From the NCBI RefSeq assembly GCF_017591435.1, contig NC_059294.1, forward strand, positions 937,501 through 1,001,500: DNA of 64,000 nt, read 5' to 3'. Below, one piece after another: positions 1 to 19,237 of this stretch (the first letter of the stretch is position 1; each line of letters starts with the position of its first letter). The translations under genes and the position numbers were made by a program. The notes beneath the pieces are model-generated. The model had not been told where the DNA came from. It did no database searches and saw only the letters and a program-made list of their open reading frames with translations. This DNA comes from Portunus trituberculatus. Taxonomy: Eukaryota > Arthropoda > Malacostraca > Decapoda > Portunidae.

Positions 1-1337
1 TTGTACAAACTTTGCCTCTTGCTTAATTTTCCTTATCCTTAATGCTCGTGTTCATAAATGTCTCGGTGCTTTATCTCATAGTGTAACAAATTATAATCTA
101 TTTAAAAAATAAATTTAAGGCGTTTGTATGATTGTAGTGAGAGGTTAATTAAGGCTGTACATCGTTTAAAAATAATCAGTCATCTCTTATGCCACTGAAT
201 GCAGTGCTAATAGAAGAAAAAGCGTTTCAGATCTACTGACACTAGCTAATTACGAAACCTGATCGCTGTTGGATTGTTAGTAAATCAAAGAAATTGAATA
301 TGTCTACGAGAAACTATAATTTTGCATATAAGCATTCTGGTTTATGTCACTTTCCAAGTTTCAGCTTCAGTTTCTGATGAGGTGTTTGCGCATACTTAAT
401 GTAGACCCTGATTTGATATTTTCGCTTACGTACACATGAAAAATGAATGGCACATACTGAACTTCAACATAATCACATGACCAGTTATTAAGAAGCCATA
501 TGTGAGACATTAACGTTTCATAAATTATTAATCAGTTTTACACAGCAGAGAGGATGAAATCTATACTACATGAAATTAAAAGACTAGGTTCTACAGTAAA
601 GTTTGACTTTTTTGTTATCTCTTGCTTAGCTCCCTAAGTAAGCCTGAGGTTAGCGTAACGATCAGGCCAGGCAGGGCAGAGCTTCTCAGATAAAATCCAC
701 CCACCAAATCATAATTCAGCTCAACTCATAATAAACACGAGTTCCACAAATAGAGTGTGATTCTTTAAGATTTATATTCGTTTTGGTACAAAGAATACTG
801 AGCTTACTTTCTTTTAACATATCAGGCTTGACACGGGGACAAAGACGTCCAGCCTTGTCTGCCGCACGTCACAATGAAGTGCATATTGTGTTACGAGCCG
901 CTGGTGTTGTTGGGGCGACCTCTGTCCCTGTGTGGGCGTTGGTGGCGTTTCCTGGCCTTCCTCATGTCACTCTGTACTTTATTCCACACACACATCACGG
1001 AGGAATTACTCTGATACTCTTCTTAGACAAACTCACTTAACATTCACTAAAACATTCATTCATGTCATTCCGTCGCATCTCCCACTCGTTTTTTTAAGTT
1101 AAATGAAAACCCAACAAATAGACACGTCATTAATCAAAGGAAAAGAGGAATCAAAGCATATGTTAAGGGAGCAATATTCGTCATCGTTTGGCTCGCTTAT
1201 GGCCACTGAAGGACGACAATGGCCAATGCATCAGCGCCCGGCAAACAAGAGCATCTGTCGCAGCACCACGCCGACACATCACTCAGCCCACTGGGGGATC
1301 TGATGCCTCTGAGATGTTCCTGTCTTCCTCCAGCGCC
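1..1337. other. Non-coding, AT-rich, nothing identified
   Basis: No exon-like composition, repeat or RNA gene seen. Short open frames near 783-1303 lack any recognisable feature. Confidence 0.6.
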
Positions 1338-1360
1338 CACACACACACACACACACACAC

Positions 1361-1649
1361 ACCCGGTAGCTCAGTGGTTAGAGCGCTGGCTTCACAAGCC
1401 AGAGGACCGGGGTTCGATTCCCCGGCCGGGTGGAGATATTTGGGTGTGTCTCCTTTCACGTGTAGCCCCTGTTCACCTAGCAGTGAGTAGGTACGGGATG
1501 TAAATCGAGGAGTTGTGACCTTGTTGTCCCGGTGTGTGGTGTGTGCCTGGTCTCAGGCCTATCCGAAGATCGGAAATAACAAGCTCTGATCTCGTTCCGT
1601 AGGGTAACGTCTGGCTGTCTCGTCAGAGACAGCAGCAGATCAAACAGTG

Positions 1650-1651
<2 letters not shown>
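1361..1651 (+). mobile_element. tRNA-derived SINE, copy 1 (Val-CAC-like head)
   Basis: Positions 1361-1432 fold as a full tRNA cloverleaf: acceptor strands acccgg/ccgggt, A box TAGCTCAGTGGTTAGAGC, anticodon loop ttcacaa (CAC, Val), and B box GGTTCGATTCC. The unrelated body that follows (to about 1651) is shared with the antisense element at 47.3-47.57 kb, for example cccctgttcacctagcagt, ggtacgggatgtaa and ccgaagatcgg. (CA)n lies directly on both sides (1338-1360 and 1652-1686). Shared body plus Pol III promoter boxes marks it as a SINE and not a free tRNA gene. Confidence 0.85.

Positions 1652-3194
<1,543 letters not shown>

Positions 3195-3266
<72 letters not shown>
3195..3266. repeat. (TC)n microsatellite
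   Basis: About 36 units with one interruption near 3258. Confidence 0.97.
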
Positions 3267-3491
3267 ATACACAACCCCGCAACACGTGGTTTTACCCACT
3301 ACCAACCCTGGGTTCGTATATCCTACAATACAATCCTTTGACAAACGGCGCAGTAAGTCTGCTCAGAAAAGTCGCTCTTTGCAGAGTTAAAAGTTTGACC
3401 TGTTATAATTTCATAGTAAGAGAGGGAGAAGGCCCACTAGGCACACTAACACAGAGCCAGAGGGAGAAGGAGGTGGAGGAGACTTGTATAA

Positions 3492-3630
3492 AGAACACTT
3501 TGGCTGAGCGGTAAGATCGTAATCCTCGCCTGGCATCTCGGCGGCGGCGTGTTCTTCATCACCTGAACAACGTACGAGGGTGATGATCAGTTTAATCTCC
3601 TACTTCCAACTAGCGGACGGAAGGCAGTGG

Positions 3631-3632
<2 letters not shown>
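3492..3632 (+). mobile_element. Possible degenerate tRNA-like SINE head
   Basis: ttggctgagcggtaagatcg resembles a class II tRNA A box and is followed by ctcgcctggcatctcggcgg, a variable-arm-like segment, but the B box is not recognisable. It runs into (GT)41, as the other SINEs do. Weak evidence. Confidence 0.3.

Positions 3633-3714
<82 letters not shown>
3633..3714. repeat. (GT)41 microsatellite
   Basis: Perfect dinucleotide array directly after the tRNA-like segment. Confidence 0.97.
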
Positions 3715-3715
<1 letters not shown>

Positions 3716-4489
3716 AGGGAAATGGATAGCCTCCCAGGAACAAAAAGTTCGCTCCCTAGATGGCTTCGCCGGCAAGGATATATCTAGGTACTAATCACTC
3801 GCCATTATATTCAAGTTCGTATCAAAATCACCCGCGCAGTCAAAATATTAGTGGTTTGCTTCTTTTTTTCTTCTTTTATCCATCTGGTAACAAATTACTT
3901 CCTTTATTTGTGGTCCTCCATGACTGCTCTCTAATGGTATGGATTAGTTTTTGCTTAATTTCCACCACCTTGTTAATCAGCGAGGCATCTCTTCTTATCA
4001 GTGGGATCTGGCGTCCGTGCCGTGTGCAGCGCGAGGGACATACGGCGGCAGCGAGGGACCAGGGTGCGAAGAGACAGGTAATTGGGAACGGTAAGAGAGG
4101 AAAAGAAGGAGATAAGGGAGGAGGATGAAAGAACCAGGTTTTTGTAAGCATAAGATCATTTATCACAAACTTGTATGTTTTCTATATTTCCTTTTACGAG
4201 AGACGCTTTCTTATGTGCTGTACATTTATAGTCATTTGTTTTTTATTCAGTTTATTTCTGTCGAAAAGTGTGTGACAAATAGGGAAATATCAGGAAGGTA
4301 TTACTGGTATAAACGGAACCTTTGATTCGAGGTTTATGTCTGTGACTGCCGCTGATAACGTGCTTCTGCTAATGCTCGAGTTGAAGGCAGCGAAAACATG
4401 CCAGTCTATGAAACATGGCGAATAAACCTGGAACGTAGTTTTTTTTTGCGGGGAAAATAGGATAAATTTAGACAAATGAACTTTTGTGA
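3715..4489. other. Non-coding, nothing identified
   Basis: AT-rich with a purine-rich patch near 4050-4130 (gcgagggacc...ggaggatgaaag). No gene is supported. Confidence 0.5.
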
Positions 4490-4870
4490 AACTCGTTGGG
4501 CCTTCACCTCACCTGTCAAACTAGTTCACCTGGCGGGCCTTCATGGCTTCGCTCTGGATTAAAATCAATTAGTGAAAGTATCATTTTGCCCTCAGCGATC
4601 CAGCCGCTTATGATTAGAAGTGATTGGAATTACCGTCATCGGGGCTTCAGAAAGTCCTGCGGCAGCAATCAAGCACAAATTAGTGAGCTTGAGTCTGGAG
4701 CGGCGGGCGGCTGTCCATTACAGCCGCTACTGACGTTCCATTAACAGCACCTGCAGGCGAGTGATGACGCTAATCACCATGCATTACTCGTCGCACCCGA
4801 TTAATTGTGGTCACGGGTTTTAACTGGCGGCTAATTGACCTTCACTCGTTTCATAAAGATTGTGATTCTT
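4490..4870. promoter_or_regulatory. Candidate enhancer: cluster of homeodomain-type cores
   Basis: A high-complexity, repeat-free stretch in a repeat-rich area. It contains many TAAT/ATTA-type cores (atcaattagtg, aaattagtgag, ccattaacagc, cgctaatcacc, cgattaattgtg, ggctaattgacc) interspersed with GC-rich words. No coding potential is supported. The regulatory role is inference only. Confidence 0.25.
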
Positions 4871-5992
4871 TACTGCCGCCATAACTATCATCACCGCCCT
4901 CCATAACATTGGCATCACCTAAGTCTTTGCGAGCCAAGGCTGCTTACTGCACCTCTTGCTAGCATACCAATGAGCATCGCCCAAGTCTTACCGATTGTCG
5001 CTAAACTTAAGCTCATAATTTCAGAAGTGTTTATATTTTTCACGCAAAAATTAGAAGTGTTTTCTGTATATACTTCGGTTGCAGTACACATAACAAACAC
5101 AATTCAATATCATATTCAATAAAAAAATTATATTAAAAATTGGCCTTATGCACGTGTTTCTAGAAGATCAAATACACTTGCCTTCTGTTTCATATCCAAT
5201 ACTTTGATTACAAGATGTGTTAAAAAAAACATTCTGTGACAGTTCTCTTAGACTTGCTTGAAGTTAGTTAATGATATAGTTTTCAAAAAGAAAAATACTA
5301 TGTTAGAAGAGCCTCAGTGTGGATGTGAAGCATAGCAATGATTATCTTCTATCCTTGAAATCAATATTTTAAATTCTGTTAATAATAAAAATCTTATACA
5401 GATTTTTTTTATCAATCGTGATTTAATAAAAAATATCAAATAAATCTTACATCAAAGCTTGACATCCTCATCACTTTTCTTCTAAGTAGGAACTTTAGTC
5501 TCTTCAGAACCTGTGCATCATAATCTAAATTCAAGAGATTACTGGTGAATTTGCTATGGATAACAGCTTCATTATGACAACCAGAGGAGACAGAGAGAGG
5601 CGAGGGATGCTACAACTGGAGCATAAAATTAGCAAGTGGCAAAAAGATTACTACTTTCATAACGATATTACTGTCTTTGGAAACAGACAGAATAACACAC
5701 CCCTAAGTGTCTTCCTGGAAGTAAGAGACATGTACCGAAGTGTTAAAAAAAAAAAAAAGTTTTCTTATCCAAGTCACCCTCAAGTGGCAGTACAAAGAAA
5801 CTGGCTGTCTTTTAGGAAATTCTTATAAAACGAATATGTTCATAAAAAGAAAAAAAAAACACAAAGATCTTCCGAATGCAATCTTGTACTATGTAAAAAA
5901 GCCTTGCAATGCATAATAGAAAACTGAGTAAATCAAGGCAGTGGAAATATGAAAGTTCAAAATTCCAAACAATTAGGTATTTTTATGTTTGC

Positions 5993-5995
<3 letters not shown>
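4871..5995. other. Non-coding, nothing identified
   Basis: AT-rich with several short A and T runs. A 90-codon open frame at 5556-5828 has no recognisable domain or splice context. Confidence 0.5.

Positions 5996-6079
<84 letters not shown>
5996..6079. repeat. (GA)42 microsatellite
   Basis: Perfect dinucleotide array. Confidence 0.97.
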
Positions 6080-6081
<2 letters not shown>

Positions 6082-6204
6082 TTCCATTCTCGAATTTCCT
6101 AAACAGACAAAACCACTTCCCTGAGGAGCTGCCACCTTTAGTACCGTCAAGTTACGACCTCGATCTTTGATAGCAGGGACCGGCGTGCTCTCCGCGCCGA
6201 CGAC

Positions 6205-6272
6205 CCAATCAGGGGAGGAGGTGGTAAGTGGCCGGCCAATGAGATAAGAGTCTTTCATCACATTCTGCCAAT
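6205..6272 (+). promoter_or_regulatory. Three same-strand CCAAT boxes at 31-32 bp spacing
   Basis: CCAAT at 6205-6209, 6236-6240 and 6268-6272 with start-to-start distances of 31 and 32 bp, in a CpG-containing segment (gctctccgcgccgacgac). Regular three-turn spacing of CCAAT boxes is typical of NF-Y-driven promoters. A fourth box on the other strand (ATTGG) is at 6314-6318. No adjacent gene was found. Confidence 0.35.
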
Positions 6273-6685
6273 CAAGGGTGAGATCGGACGAGGGGAGACG
6301 ATAGACTGCGAAAATTGGCATCTCTTATTTCTTTTTCTAACGATGAAACCACGTCTGAGGAAATCGTTGTTAATTTAGTGCCTCTCTGTAATGATAATAA
6401 TAAATAAAACAAACACGATGAAGAGACAAGCTAAGACTATAATGAAGAGGACTGCCATCTCCAACACGTACAAAACGGATGGGAACCTCTAGGCACCGGC
6501 TAAAAGATCATATCCCGGAGTTGAATATTATTTTTAATCTAAAAGGTCGATTTTCAAACTCACACTTCTCCCCCTGAAAAAAAAAAGCTATAATGGCAGA
6601 TGTTATGGAGTGATGTACTCTCTGATATACTTCATTCCCGCAGGACATATCTGACACCGAACTTACAAATAGTAAAAACACGCGG

Positions 6686-6689
<4 letters not shown>

Positions 6690-6778
<89 letters not shown>

Positions 6779-6808
6779 AAATACTATGACATTACTTTCA
6801 TATAAGTG

Positions 6809-6891
<83 letters not shown>
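6690..6891. repeat. Compound (CA)n ... (TC)n microsatellite
   Basis: (CA)n 6690-6774 and (TC)n 6810-6891 separated by about 35 bp of ordinary sequence; a short gcgggcgcg precedes the CA array. Confidence 0.95.
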
Positions 6892-8750
<1,859 letters not shown>

Positions 8751-8834
8751 TTGCAAGGAAGGGACACACATCAATACGCCATCCTTGACTGCTTCTGTGG
8801 CCTCTGGAGGAGACTTTCCACATGCTTCAAGAAA

Positions 8835-10164
8835 ATGGTGAGGAAGAGGCGCTCACAACCCGGTACTGCGAGTATACGAGTACCTATAATGGACGAGGAA
8901 TATCCGGCCCTGGCACAGGACGACCATGTTGATGAGGTCAAAGACCTCCATTCTCCAGCTGGAGGTGGGGATGATGGAAATGCCGATGTTCCTACTTACT
9001 TGCACGACGGGAATGAAGGCGGACTTGTGGACAGTCTTCAGTCAAGCAAGATACACTCGCAAGAAACAGACAATTCTGAAACCATTAAAGTGGGGTGTGG
9101 ATCAGCTGGAGCCAGCAGGAAGGAGAGGTGCAATGTAGGATACCCCTCTTTCATGAACAAGGGTTACGAGACAGGGACTACATTCTTAGATGGATCCGAA
9201 CCCTCTGTGCGGAAGAGAAAATCAAAAGGAAGTCCCAAGAAGATAAGCGAGATGATTAAATCAGCCTCATACGAAGATTTTGAAACATTTTGTGCCATGC
9301 AGGAAGAAGAGACTGAGTTTGGAAAAGCGACATACATCGGAAGAAATTACGTCCCTTCAACACAGGAAGTTCTGGATTTGATACAATGCGGCGCACCAGT
9401 AACGTGCGAGGAAACATCAGGGATCTGCCAGAAGAAAAAGAATAGGAAGAGCTCTTCGCCGGTGGACGAAAAGAACAAGGAAGGCAAGACATCTGGCCAC
9501 GGCCAGCAATACTTGATTCTCTTAGCGGTGTTTGTTGTGTTGCTGCCGCTGTGCCTGTTTTTCGCCCTGCCAATGTACTTCATGTCAACGCATGACTCAT
9601 ACATGCAGGAATACATTCGAGCTGAACGAGAGGGAAGGTGGGCCGACATCCCTCTCGAGTACAGAGATGAAGTAATAACTAAGTCAGGAAGAAGATACAG
9701 CAAGCACTTACTCAAGTTCGACGACCCCCGTTGGGCTCTTGACGTGACATACGCAGAGAGGGAGCACAGGAACCGTGATGATAAAAGTGATATGAAATTA
9801 CCGCCAAGCCTAGAGAGAGGAACAAAAAAAAAAAAGGCCGCAACAACGGAAGAATCAAGCAGACATTGCCAAGTCCCAGAAAATACAAGATGTAGTGCAT
9901 GTCGTCGTGGCCACTGCTGCTCGAGGATTCTCACTGACACTCAACTCAATTATGGAAAAGGCAGCGACAATCTGTCAGGGCGCAGGGGCAGTTGTAGCAA
10001 CGAGCTGTAGCGGAGTGACGAGGTTCGTGACAAGCGGGTATAGTACAGATAATCAAGTGTTCAAGTTTGTGATGAAGGGAATGAAGGCGTACTGGAGGAG
10101 AGGGTACAATGCAGAGAGAAAAATCATTAAGTTATTGGTTAACGGCAGTAAAATGGAATTATGA
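8835..10164 (+). CDS. Unrecognised single-pass membrane protein gene, frame broken at an A12 run
   Basis: I do not recognise the family. One frame is open from 8751 to 10010; the first good ATG is at 8835 (MVRKRRSQPG), a second at 8889 (MDEEYPALA), and 8751-8834 may be part of an upstream exon. From the 8835 start, residues 1-225 are polar and acidic with basic patches (VRKRKSKGSPKK). Residues ~226-249 (YLILLAVFVVLLPLCLFFAL) form one membrane helix, followed by a charged region (EYIRAEREGRWADIPLEYRD). At 9824-9835 there is a run of 12 A. Beyond it the annotated frame becomes Cys/Arg-rich and ends at 10010, whereas the frame reached by one A fewer stays open to 10164 and reads like normal protein (for example IAKSQKIQDVVHVVV and later FKFVMKGMKAYWRRGYNAER). 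I infer a homopolymer indel, real or from assembly. No signal peptide is seen, so a type II or tail-in topology is possible. Composition contrasts with AT-rich surroundings. It has no neighbouring gene. Confidence 0.55.
9824..9835 (+). other. A12 homopolymer, probable frameshift site
   Basis: Twelve A within the membrane-protein gene. Eleven A would join the upstream frame to a long open downstream frame that runs to 10164. This is a typical place for sequencing error, allelic indel or polymerase slippage. Confidence 0.5.
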
Positions 10165-10737
10165 AAGCCATAGTTTTGTCGATCTAACTCGGGAAAGAGT
10201 GAACATTGACCCCAAGAACAGTACGCTGAGAAGTTTTGTGCTGATGTTGGCTTATTTGTAACAGTAAGTATGCTTCTATTACTCTCTTTTTCTAATATCT
10301 GCAAATACCTGATTCCATTTATGTAAGTCCTCTGCTAAGCATGTTTTTGTGACTATAAGGCACAGCAATAAGATAAAATATAAATATGAGGTTATGATCG
10401 GAGGAGCCAAACGGAGAAGACAGTGAAGGCATAAGCAGGATTAGTGGTTAGGAAAAAATCAGGAATGTTAAGTATATCTTCAAGACCGTCAAGAATACGC
10501 GTTTGAGATGATGTATGGAAACTACCTGAATTGTATTAAGTATAAAGGCAAATTACTATGGTCTATCTTGCCATGTGTGATACATATTTCGTAAAAGAAC
10601 AGGAACAAAGATGAGCTCACTACCTCAGGATTGCCAAAGGTCGTCATGTGCCTCGCCGTCACAGCGCGCCTCAGCAGCTGTGTGAAATGTTTGTTTGAAA
10701 GAAAATGTTTCTTGGTTTCAGTCAACAATGTAAGGAT
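10165..10737. other. Non-coding, 3' flank of the membrane-protein gene
   Basis: A consensus donor-like cagtaagt lies at about 10260, so the gene could continue into another exon. No exact AATAAA was seen near. Confidence 0.4.
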
Positions 10738-10804
10738 AATGATAACGATAATGATGATGATGATGATGATGATGATAATAATAATGATAATAATAATAAT
10801 AATA

Positions 10805-10861
<57 letters not shown>

Positions 10862-10865
10862 GATG

Positions 10866-10910
<45 letters not shown>

Positions 10911-10991
10911 TAAATAATAATAATAATAATGATAATAACAATGATAATAGTAACAACAATAGTAATAATAATGATAATAATGAAGATGATG

Positions 10992-11024
<33 letters not shown>

Positions 11025-11030
11025 TAATAA
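10738..11030. repeat. Trinucleotide tract, ATG/AAT units
   Basis: (ATG)n passing into (AAT)n with scattered GAT, AAC and AGT units. Poly-Asn, Leu and Ile reading frames here are artefacts. Confidence 0.95.
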
Positions 11031-12802
<1,772 letters not shown>

Positions 12803-12949
12803 TTGAAGTAGGAATAAAGAGTGAGGATGAAAAAGAGGAACAAATGCAAGAAGCCAAAGAAAAAAGGAAAAAAAAAAATATATATATATATAATACACAT
12901 CAAGTGTAACAACAATGATAACAATAATTCAAACAATGACATCATAATC

Positions 12950-12955
<6 letters not shown>

Positions 12956-13028
<73 letters not shown>
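12956..13028. repeat. (CA)n microsatellite
   Basis: About 36 units, preceded at 12872-12892 by a short (AT)n. Confidence 0.97.
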
Positions 13029-15417
<2,389 letters not shown>

Positions 15418-15571
15418 AACGAATTGAATAAATGAATAAGAAAATAAATAAATGATTAAGTAAATGAATAACAAATAAATAAACAACAGATAAATGGATA
15501 AATAAATAAGAATAACAGATAAAGATAAAAATACGAGCGTACACACCCACCCACGCACACACGCACGCACG

Positions 15572-15602
<31 letters not shown>
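15418..15602. repeat. Degenerate AAAT-type repeat followed by (CA)n
   Basis: Imperfect aaat/aatg units (15418-15530), then cgcacgcacgcac and (CA)n to 15602. Confidence 0.85.
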
Positions 15603-15603
<1 letters not shown>

Positions 15604-16400
15604 TCATCCCTTCACACTAATATCGCAGAAAAGAAAGTATTTTACGCACTGGTTTCCAAAGAATCTGACAAAACTGTTTTGTGCCGGCGCCCGACAACGC
15701 AGCAGCAGGTGAGGCGGTGATCCTAGTGCAGGACAGGCGATGGCCACCCTTGCGCCCTCACTCACTGGATGAAGGGCGCGACGCCACCGCAGCCCAGCTC
15801 GCCAGCGGGGACGTACACCAAAACCGTCCTGAAGCTGATGTGTCGTGCGCCGAAAAAGGTTTCGGGCTAAGTTATGACCCGACCTGAGGCAGCAAAACTT
15901 TCAGAGTTCTGTTTATTCTAGGAGACTTTTTACAAAGTTTTTTTTTTTTTAAAGCAATAAATTTTCAACGTAAGGCAACGACGATCACGTGGCTGATAAC
16001 ATGCAGTGGCGTGGGATTACCTTGGGCGGATGACACACGGGCAGCTTCTGACCTCACAAATTTCCTTCACTTTTTTGGTCTTTGACCTGCGACGAGAAAG
16101 GTAGCTGGTGAATGTTTACGGGGCGTGTGATGTCCTTATGTCATGAATCAGGAAAGATGAACCAAAAGTTTCACGCACCGCTGCCACTCCCATAGGCGGT
16201 CCGTTCCTTCTCATACGTCATAAACTGAGTCAATAGCAGCTTGGTGCTCAGGACTGACGAGCGGTACCTCCTGGATAGTGCTAAATATTAAAAGTTATTT
16301 TGTTCAAGTAACACGACAAAGGAAAGCTAGATATCTAGAAGTGAAAGAAACAGTGGTCTAAACGTCAAAGTTTCTGCTGATGTAAACAAAACAATATTCT
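15603..16400. other. Non-coding, one CpG-rich island
   Basis: 15680-15890 is GC-rich (gccggcgcccgacaacgc) and contains a good donor-like cagcag/gtgagg at about 15709, but no matching acceptor or protein similarity was seen. Confidence 0.4.
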
Positions 16401-16856
<456 letters not shown>

Positions 16857-17081
16857 TCTCTGTCTGTCTGTCTGTCCGTTTGTGCGTCTGTCCATCTTTA
16901 GTTTTATGAGTATTTTCTTTGTGTCTGCTTCTTTTTGTTTCTCTATATACATCTGTTTGCTTGTTTGTTTTTACACCTGTCAATTGGTCTATTTGCCTTT
17001 GTATATGTATATGAATATTTGTCTTTTCGCTTGTCTGTCTGTCTTTCTATCTCTCTGTCTGTCTTTTAATTTCTGTCTGTC
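16857..17081. repeat. Degenerate CTGT/CTTT repeat
   Basis: Imperfect tetranucleotide units leading up to the A-tail end of the antisense SINE. Confidence 0.75.
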
Positions 17082-17295
17082 TTTTTTTTTATACCACGTG
17101 GGCTTTTCACGGGAATTTATGGGGTAAAGGGGGTACTTTTTGGGGTACCTCCTATCTCAAAGCCCACCCGCTAAGAAACTCTTGCCCCGAGTGAGGAAGC
17201 CCAACCTACACTCGGACCGTGGACAGGATTCGAACCCTTGCGCTTGGAGACCCCTCGGACCCCAAAGCACGCATGGTTCCACTGTACCACGGCGG

Positions 17296-17298
<3 letters not shown>
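17082..17298 (-). mobile_element. tRNA-derived SINE of a second type (class II tRNA-like head)
   Basis: On the minus strand, the head near 17298 has an A-box-like gtggtacagtggaaccatg, a long variable arm and a B box ggttcgaatcc, with ccgtgg/ccacgg closing the acceptor stem. The body runs through ggtaccccaaaaagtacccc to a terminal A9 (T9 on the + strand, 17082-17090). The 5' end abuts (TC)n at 17298. The body does not match the other two SINEs. Confidence 0.65.

Positions 17299-17338
<40 letters not shown>
17299..17338. repeat. (TC)n microsatellite at the SINE 5' end
   Basis: About 20 units, directly beside the tRNA-like head. Confidence 0.95.
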
Positions 17339-17339
<1 letters not shown>

Positions 17340-17608
17340 GTCTCAGTCAGACAAAAGTTGTTTTTTTTTCCAGAACTTTTTCCCTCCCAGTGTTGAGGTG
17401 CGTGATGAAGGCCGGGGCTCGAAGGGCGGTGCCGCAAGAGTGGTGGCCAACGCGGCAGCAGGAATGGGAATTTCGCGAGACGTTTCACACAATTAGACAG
17501 CACGCATGTCCCTGGTAATGAAGTTATAATCCGTGCTATTACCTCTACCATTAAATGTTACGTAGCCGCTCGCGTCTATTAGAGTCCGGTATATTAAGGT
17601 TTAAATAC

Positions 17609-17610
<2 letters not shown>

Positions 17611-17689
<79 letters not shown>
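17611..17689. repeat. (GA)n microsatellite
   Basis: About 39 perfect units. Confidence 0.97.
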
Positions 17690-17693
<4 letters not shown>

Positions 17694-18748
17694 CGATATA
17701 ATAGGCTTGTAAAAACGACCATCCCGTAACAGGGTGTGTAATTATTAGAATATGATGTCCGCCGTCGTTTTTTTTTCTCTCACTCTCCTTCCCCCGACCA
17801 CTCCTTGAAGTCCCTGGAAGGCAAGTCGACTCAGGGTTAGAGGTGACTACGAACAAAACTTTCTGGGAAGACAACTTACATTGTACGCTGCGATATTTTT
17901 TCTTACAAAACACACGACCACCGACTAGCCGATGCATGTTCCCAGCTGCCTCCGTCTCTAGAACATCCATAAACCTTCCACAAAACCATCCAACACGCAT
18001 CGAGGGGCGAAGGCGGGTGAGGAAAGGAAGCATAAGAAACACGGGCCTGCGGCGAGGGTGGGAAGGACTTGGAATAAGAGAGAGGTGAGGTCAGGGAAGA
18101 GACGACCGGCGAAATAGAAGAGATAGAGGATGGCGTTAAGGTTGAACAGGCAAAAAGAGAGAGTAGAGAGAGAGGAGCAGGCGAGGAGAGAGGTTGGCGG
18201 AAGAAACGGGGGGATGGCGGTAAGGGAGGGAAGGGAGGCGAGCATGCAGATGAAGCCAGTGATAACGAGATGGACGAGGCATACCTGGGGTCAGTTCACG
18301 TCAGGATTGTACAGGTATTATGATTCCTTGGTTCTCAGGGCGAGGAGAGGCAATGGACCAGGGGTGTGGAAAAGGAATGTGGAGGAATAAGGGAACGGAA
18401 CAGACAGTAGGGGCAAAATTAACATTATAAGACGTGATGAAAGTTACGAAATGGGTCAATGTTACGAATATGTAAAATTTAAGAAATAAGAATAATGTTG
18501 AGTGTACGAGATGCTTAGATGAAAGCTTTCAATAATGAATGTTCGAAAGTGAATTGTGAATTAGATAAAAACAAACAGATTTATTATAGGCATTAGTCTA
18601 CTTAGGTAACAAATGAAGAGATCCATTATGGCGAAGACTGTGTTGCTATACCTTAAGGGATGTGGATGCAGAAGATTCTACTTACGAAATGTCAGCATAA
18701 GCCAGTGATTTGTAGGTGTTGCATCAGTGTAAATATATTGCAGAGAGA
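17690..18748. other. Non-coding, purine-rich part at 18000-18400
   Basis: The + strand is G/A-rich at 18000-18400; no gene supported. Confidence 0.5.
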
Positions 18749-19067
<319 letters not shown>

Positions 19068-19154
19068 AGCTAAAATGTATTTAAACCAGAAAAAAAAGAA
19101 GATACGACGGCCAGGTTGCTTGTTGTTCGTCACTTGAACCTGTTCAAGGTCAAT

Positions 19155-19155
<1 letters not shown>

Positions 19156-19234
<79 letters not shown>
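19156..19234. repeat. (CA)n microsatellite
   Basis: About 39 units. Confidence 0.97.

Positions 19235-19237
<3 letters not shown>

Noticed and set aside
1361..1432. Functional tRNA-Val(CAC) gene
   Set aside because: The cloverleaf is good, but the downstream body is shared with another dispersed copy and the unit is flanked by (CA)n, so it is the head of a SINE.
15681..15887. GC-rich 68-codon frame as a gene
   Set aside because: Donor-like site present, but no acceptor, homologous motif or partner exon could be found.
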